Of a stretch of DNA of 64,000 bases, positions 51,001 to 59,790 are shown piece by piece (the stretch's first letter is position 1; every line of letters begins with the position of its first letter). This DNA comes from an uncultured Christensenellaceae bacterium (lineage in GTDB: Bacteria > Bacillota > Clostridia > Christensenellales > Christensenellaceae): NCBI GenBank assembly GCA_934555865.1, contig CAKTFI010000001.1, forward strand, positions 1-64,000. The letters are read 5' to 3'. The notes below the pieces were generated by a model. The model was not told the origin of the DNA. It made no database searches and saw only the letters and a program-made list of their open reading frames with translations. Both the position numbers and the translations under genes were made by a program.

Positions 51001-51792
51001 ATGAAAAAAGTATGGATTTGGATTTTGTCTTTGGTAATGATTTTGGGACTTGTGGGGTGTGGAAAGAGTAAGGAAGTAAAAAAGATTGAACAATAAATTG
51101 AAGAATTAGGCACAATTACTATCGAGAGTGAAAGTGCGATCATAGAACTGGAGCAAGCATATAATGCTTTATCCGAAGATGAAAAAGAAAAAGTTGAAAA
51201 TTATGATAAACTCGTTGCTGCCCGTGAGGAACTCGCAAACGCTAAATTTGTCGACAAATGGTTAGATATTAACAATGGGGATGTCTATATATTTGAAAAG
51301 GGTGGAATGGGTTCTCATAACGAAACGACAATAAAATATTCTTTTGGTGATAACAATACGATTGTTATCAATGAGGGAACGGGTACGGTAACGCCAAGGA
51401 TTTTAGTATTGGATTCAAGTGATGAGATCGATAAATTGATTCCTGAAAGTGAAAATACTTATTATGTTCGTTCGAAAGATTATGAACTTTTAAGTGAACA
51501 ATTAAAAGAGGAAAACATTCAAATATTAGGATCCGTAGAGTTTTGGAAATCCACGAAAGTGATCAATTACCTTCAGTTTACTAGAGCGGAGGGTTCACAA
51601 AATGGAGGCGGCTGGTTTCTTGTCCAAGGCGCGACGCTGCCTATTCAATGGGAAATGGTAGATAATAATACTGTAAAAATTTTTGTGGATTACAATGGCG
51701 GGTATAGTATCAACCTTGATGTTGTAAACAATAATGGTTCATACCAATTACAAGATAGCAAAGGCGAAGCGGCTTATGTCCCCAAACAGTAA
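51001..51792 (+). pseudogene. Lipoprotein gene interrupted by an in-frame TAA
   Basis: One continuous reading frame runs from ATG 51001 to the stop at 51792 except for a single TAA at 51094-51096 (codon 32). Before it is a lipoprotein signal (WILSLVMILGLVGC, lipobox Cys near residue 20); after it IEELGTITIESESAIIELEQ and NALSEDEKEKVENYDKL match the alpha-helical repeat common in surface proteins of gut Clostridia. The usual residue at the stop is Leu, so TTA-to-TAA is a plausible one-base change. It is a pseudogene unless the stop is read through or re-initiated (ATG 51307). Confidence 0.8.
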
Positions 51793-51810
51793 AAAGTAAT
51801 TTTCTTAATT

Positions 51811-51836
51811 GCCTCCCTTTATGGGAGGCTTTTTTT
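51811..51836 (+). terminator. Terminator after interrupted lipoprotein gene
   Basis: GCCTCCC/GGGAGGC has loop TTTAT and T7. Confidence 0.9.
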
Positions 51837-51872
51837 GGGAGGGAGAAACAGGGACGAGGGCTATAATATTTG

Positions 51873-52199
51873 TTATTCCAAGGATCTCAAATAAACATCT
51901 AATAACTGCAATGCAGTTTTTCGCTCTCTTGCTGAACATGAATTTAATCGTTCAAGCAATTCATTTTCATTAGAGATTTCAATTTCCGGTTCTGTTAAAA
52001 CTTCATCGGGTGTTATATGAAATGTATGGCAGATTTTTATAAGGGTTTCAACCCTCATATTTACGGTTCCCCGTTCAATATCTGCATAGGTACGGTCAGA
52101 TATACCTGCCTTTTCCGCAGCTTCGCTTTGTGTTAATCCTGTAGTTTTTCGTATTGCCAACAATTTCGCGCCAATGTCGTATGTATTAAAAATAAGCAT
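51873..52199 (-). CDS. XRE-family transcriptional regulator
   Basis: A 108-residue regulator with the HTH in IGAKLLAIRKTTGLTQSEAA and AGISDRTYADIERGTVNMRV (about residues 9-47) and a helical C-terminus. It faces a strong divergent promoter (52249-52277) flanked by repeated AGGAAGAATA motifs, one of which overlaps this gene's own start region. This fits an autoregulated repressor controlling the next two genes. Confidence 0.82.
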   Translation of the reverse strand: MLIFNTYDIGAKLLAIRKTTGLTQSEAAEKAGISDRTYADIERGTVNMRVETLIKICHTFHITPDEVLTEPEIEISNENELLERLNSCSARERKTALQLLDVYLRSLE

Positions 52200-52290
52200 T
52201 ATTCTTCCTCTGAATATTTATATATAAGAATTTTAGTTCCTGTAAAACTTGACAAACAGGAAGAATAACCACATAATTATAGGAAGAATA
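52200..52290. promoter_or_regulatory. Candidate operator: three AGGAAGAATA motifs
   Basis: AGGAAGAATA occurs on the plus strand at 52258-52267 (inside the promoter spacer) and 52281-52290 (just after the -10), and inverted at 52200-52209 next to the XRE start. Confidence 0.6.
52249..52277 (+). promoter_or_regulatory. Promoter of the 60-aa protein-lipoprotein unit
   Basis: TTGACA (52249-52254) and CATAAT (52272-52277) have a 17-bp spacer. Confidence 0.75.
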
Positions 52291-52337
52291 GCGCTTATTT
52301 CAAGAAGGAGCCATTGTAAAAGATTGGAGGGAAGAAT

Positions 52338-52520
52338 ATGGAAATCCGGCGAGTAAATCAAATTTTAATGCATATGGGTGGGGGTAAATGTGGTATCAGC
52401 CATTTACTTAAAAATGGGTTTTGCTCCGAGCAAGAGATAAACGAAATGATAAATAATGGTTATCTCATGAAAAGGGATGATAAGGTTATGAAAACAGAAA
52501 AAGCAAAAGAGGTCTATTAA
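52338..52520 (+). CDS. 60-residue protein of unknown function
   Basis: A small protein, MEIRRVNQILMHMGGGKCGI..., with a GISHLLKNGFCSEQEINEMI segment that could be a short helix pair, and a basic C-terminus. GGAGGG is 5-7 bases upstream. It directly follows the AGGAAGAATA operator region and precedes the lipoprotein gene by 21 bp. It could be a small DNA- or protein-binding factor; no family recognised. Confidence 0.5.
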   Translation: MEIRRVNQILMHMGGGKCGISHLLKNGFCSEQEINEMINNGYLMKRDDKVMKTEKAKEVY

Positions 52521-52541
52521 AGGGATAGGGGAAAAGAGAAA

Positions 52542-53582
52542 ATGAAAAAAATATTGATTGGGCTTTTGGCCTTAATAATGGTTTTGGGGCTTGTGGGGTG
52601 TTCTTCTTCAACACCATCAGAAGAAACTAACACAGCAGAATTGACAGAAAATACACCTCAACCCACAGAGGAAATTAAAGCTGCTGAAAAAACATATTCT
52701 CTTGGAGAAACAGTAGAAACGGATGTTATTAAATTTACATTAGACAGAGCAGAACTAGCCATAGCGTTACATGATGGAACAGCTGGAGACTGGGATTATA
52801 TTTGTATGCCGAAAGAATTTGAACAGAATGATGATAATAGTTGCTTTGTAGCATCAATTGGTCATACACTCTGTTCTCTTCAATTCACATTGTGCAATAA
52901 AAACAGAGTAGATATGTCAATAGATGAAAAGACAATTTTTTCAGTAGAATATAATGGGACTGTTTATTCCGATTGTGAATGCAAAACAGGGTTCTATCCC
53001 AGCACCGATGCACATGATTGGAGTGGAGTTACAAGTCTAACTATTGATGCGGGATCAACGCTAATGTATAGATGTGGAGTAGATTTTCCGACAGATGCAT
53101 CTGATCTTACAGATTCTTTTAATCTAATTGTTAATCTGCCTACATCTGAAAACAATACGGAGTCGTTTATATATTCTGTTACAGAAGAAGATTTAAAAGC
53201 ATTGTCTGCCAAAGAATTATCCATTGAGGAAGCCATTCAATATTTTGGATATGATGATGGGTATGATTATTTTGCAAAGCATATGGATGATTATCATGAT
53301 TTAACTAATGAGGAGCTTCAAAATTCACTGGTAGGCGAAACTTTTAAATGTTATTTTATTGGTGAAATGTCCCATATGGATAAAACTGGAACCTTTAGGG
53401 ATGATGGACAGTGGGTTTATGAATACAAAGGCAATCCTTATACAATACCGTATGTCATTAACGAAAACATTCTAACTATTGATGCTCAATCAGACCCGTT
53501 CAGCGGTTCGGTAAGACAAATCAATGAATCTGCGTATCTGATGGTCAATAACGGAAAACCAAGCGGTATAATTTATAAATAA
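52542..53582 (+). CDS. Lipoprotein with DUF4352-like domain
   Basis: A 346-residue lipoprotein. The signal MKKILIGLLALIMVLGLVGC is nearly the same as that of the interrupted lipoprotein 1.5 kb upstream, suggesting a shared origin. After a Thr/Glu-rich linker, residues about 45-215 (YSLGETVETDVIKFTLDRAE...) resemble a DUF4352 beta-sandwich; the C-terminal part (about 225-346) is unassigned. It is anchored on the outer membrane face. A terminator follows. Confidence 0.65.
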   Translation: MKKILIGLLALIMVLGLVGCSSSTPSEETNTAELTENTPQPTEEIKAAEKTYSLGETVETDVIKFTLDRAELAIALHDGTAGDWDYICMPKEFEQNDDNSCFVASIGHTLCSLQFTLCNKNRVDMSIDEKTIFSVEYNGTVYSDCECKTGFYPSTDAHDWSGVTSLTIDAGSTLMYRCGVDFPTDASDLTDSFNLIVNLPTSENNTESFIYSVTEEDLKALSAKELSIEEAIQYFGYDDGYDYFAKHMDDYHDLTNEELQNSLVGETFKCYFIGEMSHMDKTGTFRDDGQWVYEYKGNPYTIPYVINENILTIDAQSDPFSGSVRQINESAYLMVNNGKPSGIIYK

Positions 53583-53634
53583 CAGCTTATGTTCGTGAAG
53601 TTAAAATAAAAAAATTTGATGCAAGAAATATTGC

Positions 53635-53658
53635 GCCTCCCCTCGTGGGAGGCTTTTT
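53635..53658 (+). terminator. Terminator after DUF4352-like lipoprotein gene
   Basis: GCCTCCC/GGGAGGC has a 5-base loop and T5, nearly the same stem as at 51811. Confidence 0.88.
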
Positions 53659-53788
53659 CATACGCCGAGGGAGAAAAATTCTTGTATTTTTTCAAAGCTG
53701 CATCTAGCCGAACGCAAATTCCGTACACCCACGAAAAAACACGGCCCGAAAGCAATGTGCCGCGAAAGGATAGAAATTTTTCACATAA

Positions 53789-53818
53789 AAAAGCCCTCGA
53801 AGTAAATCGAGGGCTTTT
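53789..53818 (-). terminator. Terminator of the GGGtGRT operon
   Basis: AAAAGCCCTCGA/TCGAGGGCTTTT has a T6 run on the minus strand. Confidence 0.93.
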
Positions 53819-53845
53819 AAAATGCATGTTATCGTGTTTATGCGC

Positions 53846-54844
53846 TTATTTCATCGCTTCTTCCACCGCGACGGCAACCGCGACGGACGCGCCGACCATC
53901 GGGTTGTTGCCCATGCCGATGAGGCCCATCATCTCGACATGCGCCGGGACGGAGGAGGAGCCCGCGAACTGCGCATCGGAGTGCATACGGCCCATCGTGT
54001 CCGTCATGCCATAGGAAGCCGGGCCGGCCGCCATGTTGTCGGGGTGCAGCGTTCTGCCCGTGCCGCCGCCGGAAGCCACGGAGAAGTACTTCTTGCCGTG
54101 CTCGATGGCCCACTTTTTGTAGGTGCCTGCCACTGGGTGCTGGAAGCGGGTGGGGTTAGTGGAGTTGCCGGTGATGGAGACATCGACACCCTCGTGACGC
54201 ATGATCGCCACGCCTTCGCTGACATCGTCCGCGCCATAGCACTTGACGGCTGCGCGCTCCCCGTTGGAATAGGGCTTTTCCCAAAGCACCTTCAATTCGC
54301 CGGTGTAGTAATCATATTCCGTTTCCACATGCGTGAACCCGTTGATGCGGGAGATCATCGCAGCGGCGTCCTTGCCGAGGCCGTTCAGGATGACGCGGAG
54401 CGGCTTCGTGCGGACCTTGTTGGCCGTCTTGGCGATGCCGATGGCGCCTTCCGCCGCAGCGAAGGACTCATGACCGGCCAGGAAGCAGAAGCAGTTCGTC
54501 TCCTCGCGGAGCAGCATGGCCGCCAGGTTGCCGTGGCCCAGGCCGACTTCTCTCTGATCAGCGACGGAGCCGGGGATGCAGAACGCCTGCAATCCGATGC
54601 CGATCGCCTCTGCGGCGTCGGAAGCCTTCTTGCAGCCCTTCTTGAGCGCGATGGCCGCGCCCAGCGTATATGCCCAAACGGCGTTTTCAAACGCGATCGG
54701 CTGGATCGAGCGGACGATGCTGTCGACATCCAGGCCCTTTTCTACGGTATATGCCTTCATCTCTTCCAGAGAGGAGAATCCGTATTCGGCAAGGCACTTT
54801 TCGATTTTCGCAATTCTTCTTTCGTAACCTTCAAACTGTACCAT
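53846..54844 (-). CDS. GGGtGRT protein
   Basis: A 332-residue protein of the family named for the motif GGGTGRT, seen here in FSVASGGGTGRTLHPDN (about residues 255-271). The family is restricted mostly to Clostridia and other anaerobes and has no proven function. The sequence is rich in Gly-containing loops and lacks membrane segments. It lies 11 bp downstream of a NifU-like scaffold gene, its near-constant partner, which suggests a role in Fe-S cluster handling (inference). Confidence 0.88.
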   Translation of the reverse strand: MVQFEGYERRIAKIEKCLAEYGFSSLEEMKAYTVEKGLDVDSIVRSIQPIAFENAVWAYTLGAAIALKKGCKKASDAAEAIGIGLQAFCIPGSVADQREVGLGHGNLAAMLLREETNCFCFLAGHESFAAAEGAIGIAKTANKVRTKPLRVILNGLGKDAAAMISRINGFTHVETEYDYYTGELKVLWEKPYSNGERAAVKCYGADDVSEGVAIMRHEGVDVSITGNSTNPTRFQHPVAGTYKKWAIEHGKKYFSVASGGGTGRTLHPDNMAAGPASYGMTDTMGRMHSDAQFAGSSSVPAHVEMMGLIGMGNNPMVGASVAVAVAVEEAMK

Positions 54845-54855
54845 GATCTTCCTCC

Positions 54856-55548
54856 TTACGCTTTTCTGGGATCGATATATTCCACAGCTTCGTCATAGCG
54901 GCCATAGGTGCCGATGTTCTTTTCGTATGCTTCCTTGGGGTCCATGCCCTTGCGGATCGCTTCCATCATCTTGCCCAAATGCACGAATTTATACCCGATC
55001 ACCAGGCCGTCTGCGTCCAGACCCATTTCCAGGCAGTAGCCTTCGGCCATTTCCAGATAACGGACGCCCTTGGCATTGGTGCCGTACATCGTGCCGACCT
55101 GGCTGCGCAGGCCCTTGCCGAGGTCTTCCAATCCGGCGCCGACGGGCAGGCCATTTTCCGAGAAGGCCGTCTGCGTGCGGCCATAGACAATCTGCAGGAA
55201 CAGCTCGCGCATTGCCGTGTTGATCGCGTCGCAAATGAGGTCGGTGTTGAGCGCTTCCAAAATGGTCTTACCGGTCAGGATCTCTGCGGCCATGGCGGCG
55301 GAATGCGTCATGCCCGAGCAGCCGATCGTCTCGATCAGCGCTTCCTCAATGACGCCGTTTTTCACATTCAGCGTCAGCTTGCAGGCGCCCTGCTGCGGTG
55401 CGCACCAGCCGATGCCATGCGTCAGGCCGGAAATATCGGTGATCTGCGTGGCTTTTACCCATTTGCCTTCTTCCGGAATGGGCGCGGGACCGTGATGGGG
55501 GCCCTTTTTGACGCATACCATTTCTTCCACTTCTTTGGAAAATTGCAT
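54856..55548 (-). CDS. NifU-like iron-sulfur cluster scaffold protein
   Basis: A 230-residue protein related to the NifU/IscU N-terminal scaffold. Candidate cluster-binding cysteines are C49, C56 and C77 (WCAPQQGAC, IGCSGMTHS), with C172 further on. I start it at ATG 55548, where GGAGG lies 8 bases upstream; upstream codons run into non-coding sequence. It leads the two-gene operon with GGGtGRT. No cysteine desulfurase is adjacent. Confidence 0.82.
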   Translation of the reverse strand: MQFSKEVEEMVCVKKGPHHGPAPIPEEGKWVKATQITDISGLTHGIGWCAPQQGACKLTLNVKNGVIEEALIETIGCSGMTHSAAMAAEILTGKTILEALNTDLICDAINTAMRELFLQIVYGRTQTAFSENGLPVGAGLEDLGKGLRSQVGTMYGTNAKGVRYLEMAEGYCLEMGLDADGLVIGYKFVHLGKMMEAIRKGMDPKEAYEKNIGTYGRYDEAVEYIDPRKA

Positions 55549-55727
55549 GAAAATGTCCTCCTTATAAGCGATTGCATCCATGAAACAGCGGGGTTGGCGC
55601 AGCTCTGGAATGAATTGCAATAAATTACATACACATTCATTATACCAGCGGCCAGGCGCGAATAAAAGGGATTTTTGCAAAAAAGTTTGCATTCCCCCCG
55701 GGCGCGGGCGGAGAAGTGAAATATCCC

Positions 55728-55756
55728 TTGATGGAAGTGAAAAAGCCCGATATAAT
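55728..55756 (+). promoter_or_regulatory. Promoter of tyrS
   Basis: TTGATG (55728-55733) and TATAAT (55751-55756) have a 17-bp spacer. The ~160-base leader has no T-box consensus. Confidence 0.65.
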
Positions 55757-55821
55757 GGTAGGAAGAATGTGAGAGGATCGGCACGATCGCGCCGAAACGC
55801 GGCGCAGAGGGGGTATGTTAT

Positions 55822-55875
55822 ATGGGCAGACTGGCCCGGGCATATGGCAGAAAAGCAGAGAATAGACACCGGTAA
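55822..55875 (+). CDS. Possible 17-residue upstream peptide in the tyrS leader
   Basis: ATG 55822 opens [17 protein letters not shown] followed by TAA, with GAGGGGG 8 bases upstream. It contains one Tyr codon. It could be a leader peptide affecting tyrS expression, but one Tyr codon is weak evidence for attenuation. Confidence 0.25.
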   Translation: MGRLARAYGRKAENRHR

Positions 55876-55919
55876 CGAAAAAAGAATACGCAGATCGCGA
55901 AAGGATATCGATAAATCAT

Positions 55920-57158
55920 ATGGAAAAGAATGTGTTTGAAACGCTCTCGGAGCGTGGTTTTATTAAGCAGGTGACGCACGAGGGGCTGGAGGAGATGCTC
56001 GGCCGGGAAAAGGTCAGCTTCTACATCGGGTTTGACCCGACGGCGGACAGCCTGCATGTCGGGCACTTTGTGGCGCTCATGGCCATGGCGCACATGCAGC
56101 GGGCGGGGCATAAGCCGATCGTCCTGCTGGGCGGCGGCACGGGCATGATCGGCGACCCGTCCGGCAAGACGGACATGCGCAAAATGATGACGACCGAGAT
56201 GATCGACCACAATGTGGCGCAGTTCCGCAAGCAGATCGGCAAGTTTCTGGATTTCTCGGAGGACAAGCCCAACGGCGCGGTGATGGTGGACAACGGCGAC
56301 TGGCTGCGTCCGCTCAACTACATCGACTTCCTGCGGGAGGTGGGCGCGCACTTCTCGGTCAATCGCATGCTGACGGCGGAATGCTACAAGCGCCGCATGG
56401 AAAAGGGGCTGACCTTCCTGGAATTCAACTACATGCTCATGCAGGCCTATGACTTCCTGGAACTGAACCGCCGCTATGGCTGCAAGCTGGAAATGGGCGG
56501 CGACGACCAGTGGAGCAACATCCTGGCCGGGGCGGACCTCATCCGCCGCAAGGAGCAGAAGGAGGCCTATGGCCTGACCTTCAAGCTGCTGTTGAAGAGC
56601 GACGGCAAGAAGATGGGCAAGACGGAGAGCGGCGCACTCTGGCTGGATCCGGAAAAGACGAGCCCGTATGAATTCTTCCAATACTGGCGGAATGTGGACG
56701 ACGCGGATGTCAAGAACTGCCTGGCGCTGCTGACTTTCCTGCCGATGGAGGAGGTAGAGCGCCTGGGCGGCCTGCAGGACGCGAAGATCAACGAGGCCAA
56801 GGAACGCCTCGCGTTCGAGATCACGCGGCAGGTGCACGGCGAAGAGGAGGCAGAAAAAGCGATGGCGGCGGCGCGCGCGCTGTTTGCCGGCGGCGGGGAG
56901 GACGCGGCGATGCCGACGACCACGCTTTCGCAGGCGGAGCTGGAGGAAAACAAGCTGCTACTGGACCTGCTCGTCAAGACGGGCCTCACCAAGTCCCGCG
57001 GCGAGGGGCGGCGCCTCATTCAGGGCGGCGGCATCTCGCTCAACGGGCAAAAGGTGGAAGAAGAATTCCGCGAGGTCGAACCGGCGGATGTGCAGGACGG
57101 GACGATCCTGCTGCGCAAGGGCAAAAAGGTCTATCATAAAGTGGTGATCCGGGGCTGA
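55920..57158 (+). CDS. tyrS: Tyrosyl-tRNA synthetase
   Basis: A 412-residue class I synthetase. The HIGH-type motif is HVGH (residues about 46-49), the KMSKS-type motif KMGKT near residue 236, and a C-terminal S4 RNA-binding domain begins near residue 345 ([22 protein letters not shown]). Spacing indicates the TyrZ-like bacterial type. It overlaps the following gene by one base (TGATG). Confidence 0.95.
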   Translation: MEKNVFETLSERGFIKQVTHEGLEEMLGREKVSFYIGFDPTADSLHVGHFVALMAMAHMQRAGHKPIVLLGGGTGMIGDPSGKTDMRKMMTTEMIDHNVAQFRKQIGKFLDFSEDKPNGAVMVDNGDWLRPLNYIDFLREVGAHFSVNRMLTAECYKRRMEKGLTFLEFNYMLMQAYDFLELNRRYGCKLEMGGDDQWSNILAGADLIRRKEQKEAYGLTFKLLLKSDGKKMGKTESGALWLDPEKTSPYEFFQYWRNVDDADVKNCLALLTFLPMEEVERLGGLQDAKINEAKERLAFEITRQVHGEEEAEKAMAAARALFAGGGEDAAMPTTTLSQAELEENKLLLDLLVKTGLTKSRGEGRRLIQGGGISLNGQKVEEEFREVEPADVQDGTILLRKGKKVYHKVVIRG

Positions 57159-57799
57159 TGCAGGACCTTCGCGCCTATACGACGATCGAGCAGCCCTGCG
57201 AGATTCTGCAGGTCATCAAGAAGTCCAAGTTCTACGGCAGGCTTTTTCCGGCGCAGACGCCGGAGGAGGCCCAGGCTGTGCTGGACGCGTGCAAAAAGCA
57301 GTATTGGGACGCGTCGCACAATTGCAGCGCGTATGTGATCGGCCGCATGGGCGAGCTCAGCCGGTGCAGCGATGACGGCGAGCCGCAGGGCACGGCGGGC
57401 GTCCCCATGCTGGAGGCGTTAAAAAAGAGCGGCCTCACCAATGTGCTGGCGGTGGTGACGCGCTATTTCGGCGGCACGCTGCTCGGCGCAGGCGGCCTGG
57501 TGCGCGCCTATACCTCGAGCGTGTCCGAGGCGGTGAAGGCGGCGGAAAAGATCCGCTTTCAGCCGATGGACCGCCTGCGCATCGTGTTTCCCTTTCCCCT
57601 GTGGGGGCGGGCGGAGGCGGCGCTGCGCGGCGAGGGGTGCCGCATCCTGTCCACGGAATACACTGACCGGGTGTGCGTGGAGGTGCACCTGGATCCGGGG
57701 GCGCAGGAGCGGCTTACAAAGCGGATGGCGGAGATCTCCGCGGGGAGCGTCCGCCCGGAATTCCTGCGGACGGAATACGCGCGGATCCGCGTCGAATAG
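57158..57799 (+). CDS. yigZ: YigZ/IMPACT family protein
   Basis: A 213-residue protein of the UPF0029/IMPACT family, bacterial homologues of a eukaryotic translation regulator. Recognisable segments are SDDGEPQGTAGVPMLEALKK and VTRYFGGTLLGAGGLVRAYT. The C-terminal DUF1949 ferredoxin-like domain follows. The exact role is not known. The start codon overlaps the tyrS stop. Confidence 0.9.
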   Translation: MQDLRAYTTIEQPCEILQVIKKSKFYGRLFPAQTPEEAQAVLDACKKQYWDASHNCSAYVIGRMGELSRCSDDGEPQGTAGVPMLEALKKSGLTNVLAVVTRYFGGTLLGAGGLVRAYTSSVSEAVKAAEKIRFQPMDRLRIVFPFPLWGRAEAALRGEGCRILSTEYTDRVCVEVHLDPGAQERLTKRMAEISAGSVRPEFLRTEYARIRVE

Positions 57800-57856
57800 A
57801 AGTGAAACTTTTGTAAAATCGCGCGGGATGGGTTTGACAGCGGGTCGCAAAATCGT

Positions 57857-57885
57857 TTAGACTTGCCGGGAAGCGTGTATATAAT
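57857..57885 (+). promoter_or_regulatory. Promoter of the COG1361-like surface protein gene
   Basis: TTAGAC (57857-57862) and TATAAT (57880-57885) have a 17-bp spacer. A TTGACA at 57834-57839 gives a second possible -35. Confidence 0.5.
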
Positions 57886-57951
57886 AGCGAGATTTGCAGG
57901 ATGCAAGCGCGAATCGTTTATGCAGATAACCCAAAAGAGTGGGAGGTTTTT

Positions 57952-59739
57952 ATGAAAAAGGCAATATCCTTTCTATTGGCCGTCATGTTGACGGTGTGCG
58001 CCGCATGCGCGCTGCCGTCGGTGGCCTTTGCAGAGGGAACGACCCCGGGAGAAGGCGAGGAAGAAAAGCCGGTAGAGAATGTGAACCTGGCGATTAAAAG
58101 CTATTCTCCGACCTCGATGGTGAGCGGCGGAGATGTCACGCTGGACATCGCGATCACCAACAGCGGCAGCGACATTCAAAACGCCAAGCTGAAGATCGGC
58201 GGCAACACCGTGGCGGACTACGGCACGATCGCGGCGGGCTCGACGGAAAGCTACAAGAACTCGTACAATGTGTCGTCGGATCGGCTGGACAAGGACATCG
58301 AAGTCGAGCTGCAATACACCTTTAACGGGGAACAGCGCAGCAAGAAGAGCTCCTTCAAGGTCGCGAAGAAGGCCGCTTCGGTCAATGTCTCTACGGCAGT
58401 GAAGGCGGACAACACCGAGGTCGAAAGCGGCAGCAAGGTCAAGCTGACCTTTGCCATCGAAAACAAGGGCAATGTCAAGATCGAAAACGCGACGATCACG
58501 GCCAGCGAGCTCAACAAGGGCAAGAGCATCTGCAGCGCCTTCTCGGTGGAGGCGGGCAACAGCAAGGTTGTCACCTATTCGGCGACGATCACCGAGACGA
58601 CGCTCATCGAGCCGGTGCTCACCTATACGGCCGACGGCAAAAAGTACACCAAGAATATGGACGCGATCACGATCAATGTGGACGAAGTGCTCCTAAGCGT
58701 GGTGGCGTCGGTGTCCAACGCCTATCCGGCTGCGGATGAGGAGATCAATTTCACCATTGCCATGACGAACAGCGGCAATGTCGACATGCAGAACCTGGCG
58801 CTCACGGCTTCGAATGGCGAGACGATTGCGCTTTCCAGCACCAAGCTGCCGGCCGGCGGCACGCTGGAGGCCAAGTTCCCCATCACGCTGGAGGAAAGCG
58901 GCATCCTCTCCTTTACGCTCAAGGCGGAGGATGCGGCGGGCAAGGAATATACCTATACTTCCAACCCGATCAACATCGTTGTACAGGAAAAGCCCGCGCA
59001 GGACTATACCGGCAAGCTCTCGCTCATCGTGACGGCAGATACCAGCGCGTACAAGAAGGAAAACCTCATCAAGTTCACGCTGACGCTCAAGAACGAGACG
59101 GACGCGACCTTCACCGATGTGGCGCTGACGGAGGATTCGATCGGCGACCTGGGGCTCGGGACAATCGCCTCGCTCTACCCCGGAGAGACCAACTATACCT
59201 ATGAACTCAAGGCGGAGCTGGACGGCCACAAGACCTATTACTTCAAGATGACGGGCGTGGACCCGGACGGCTATACCGTCGTGGTATCGGCCAACGCCAT
59301 CGAGGTGGAGGTCAATCCGAAGAAGTCCAACGGCCTCGGCGCGCTTTTGTGGATCGTCATCATCATCGTCCTGCTTTTGATCGGCGGCGGCGTAACGCTG
59401 CTGGTGCTGATCGGCAAGGAAAAGAAGGCGCAGGCGGCGGAAAAGGAAGCGCAGGAACGGCCGGTGGTGCGCCGGGCGGTCGCGCGGACGCCGCAGCAGG
59501 CGGCAGAGCCGGTCGAAGCGCCGGAGCAGGCACCGGAGGAATTGCCGGAAGAGCCGGAATTCCCGGAGGAAGCGCCCGCGGAGGAGCCGGTGGAGCGCGC
59601 CTTGCCGCGCGATATGGAGATCGAGCCCACGGAGGAAAAGCCGGAGATCGAGGAATTCCCGCAGCGCAAGCGCGAAAAGCCTGCTGCACCCAAGCGGATC
59701 AACCGCTCTTCGGACTTTGTGGACCGCAATAACTTCTAA
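57952..59739 (+). CDS. Membrane-anchored surface protein with CARDB/DUF11-like repeats
   Basis: A 595-residue protein: signal peptide (about 1-24, ending VAFA), three to four Ig-like CARDB/DUF11 repeats (e.g. SYSPTSMVSGGDVTLDIAIT near 45; VKADNTEVESGSKVKLTFAI near 150), one membrane helix (about 463-487), and a 107-residue cytoplasmic tail rich in Glu/Pro ending RSSDFVDRNNF. COG1361-type envelope protein, role unknown. The long intracellular tail is unusual and could couple the wall to a cytoplasmic partner. GGGAGG is 5-6 bases upstream of ATG 57952. Confidence 0.72.
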   Translation: MKKAISFLLAVMLTVCAACALPSVAFAEGTTPGEGEEEKPVENVNLAIKSYSPTSMVSGGDVTLDIAITNSGSDIQNAKLKIGGNTVADYGTIAAGSTESYKNSYNVSSDRLDKDIEVELQYTFNGEQRSKKSSFKVAKKAASVNVSTAVKADNTEVESGSKVKLTFAIENKGNVKIENATITASELNKGKSICSAFSVEAGNSKVVTYSATITETTLIEPVLTYTADGKKYTKNMDAITINVDEVLLSVVASVSNAYPAADEEINFTIAMTNSGNVDMQNLALTASNGETIALSSTKLPAGGTLEAKFPITLEESGILSFTLKAEDAAGKEYTYTSNPINIVVQEKPAQDYTGKLSLIVTADTSAYKKENLIKFTLTLKNETDATFTDVALTEDSIGDLGLGTIASLYPGETNYTYELKAELDGHKTYYFKMTGVDPDGYTVVVSANAIEVEVNPKKSNGLGALLWIVIIIVLLLIGGGVTLLVLIGKEKKAQAAEKEAQERPVVRRAVARTPQQAAEPVEAPEQAPEELPEEPEFPEEAPAEEPVERALPRDMEIEPTEEKPEIEEFPQRKREKPAAPKRINRSSDFVDRNNF

Positions 59740-59756
59740 GAACCAGGCAAAGCAAC

Positions 59757-59790
59757 AAAAAAGAGAGCCAAGCGGCTCTCTTTTTTTTTT
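59757..59790. terminator. Bidirectional terminator
   Basis: AAAAAAGAGAGCC/GGCTCTCTTTTTT has loop AAGC and long T-runs on both strands. Confidence 0.95.

Larger units (their letters stand above)
46800..53600. other. AT-rich accessory island
   Basis: Across this stretch the base composition drops clearly below the flanks. It carries a peptidase lipoprotein, two XRE regulators, short lipoproteins and zinc-ribbon or membrane proteins of unknown function, and an interrupted gene. Direct repeats bracket its first 2.5 kb. No integrase, transposase or phage structural gene is visible, so how it arrived is unclear. Confidence 0.55.

Noticed and set aside
53846-55548. GGGtGRT/NifU-like pair as part of the AT-rich island
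   Set aside because: Its base composition matches the GC-rich backbone, so it lies outside the island, which ends near 53.6 kb.
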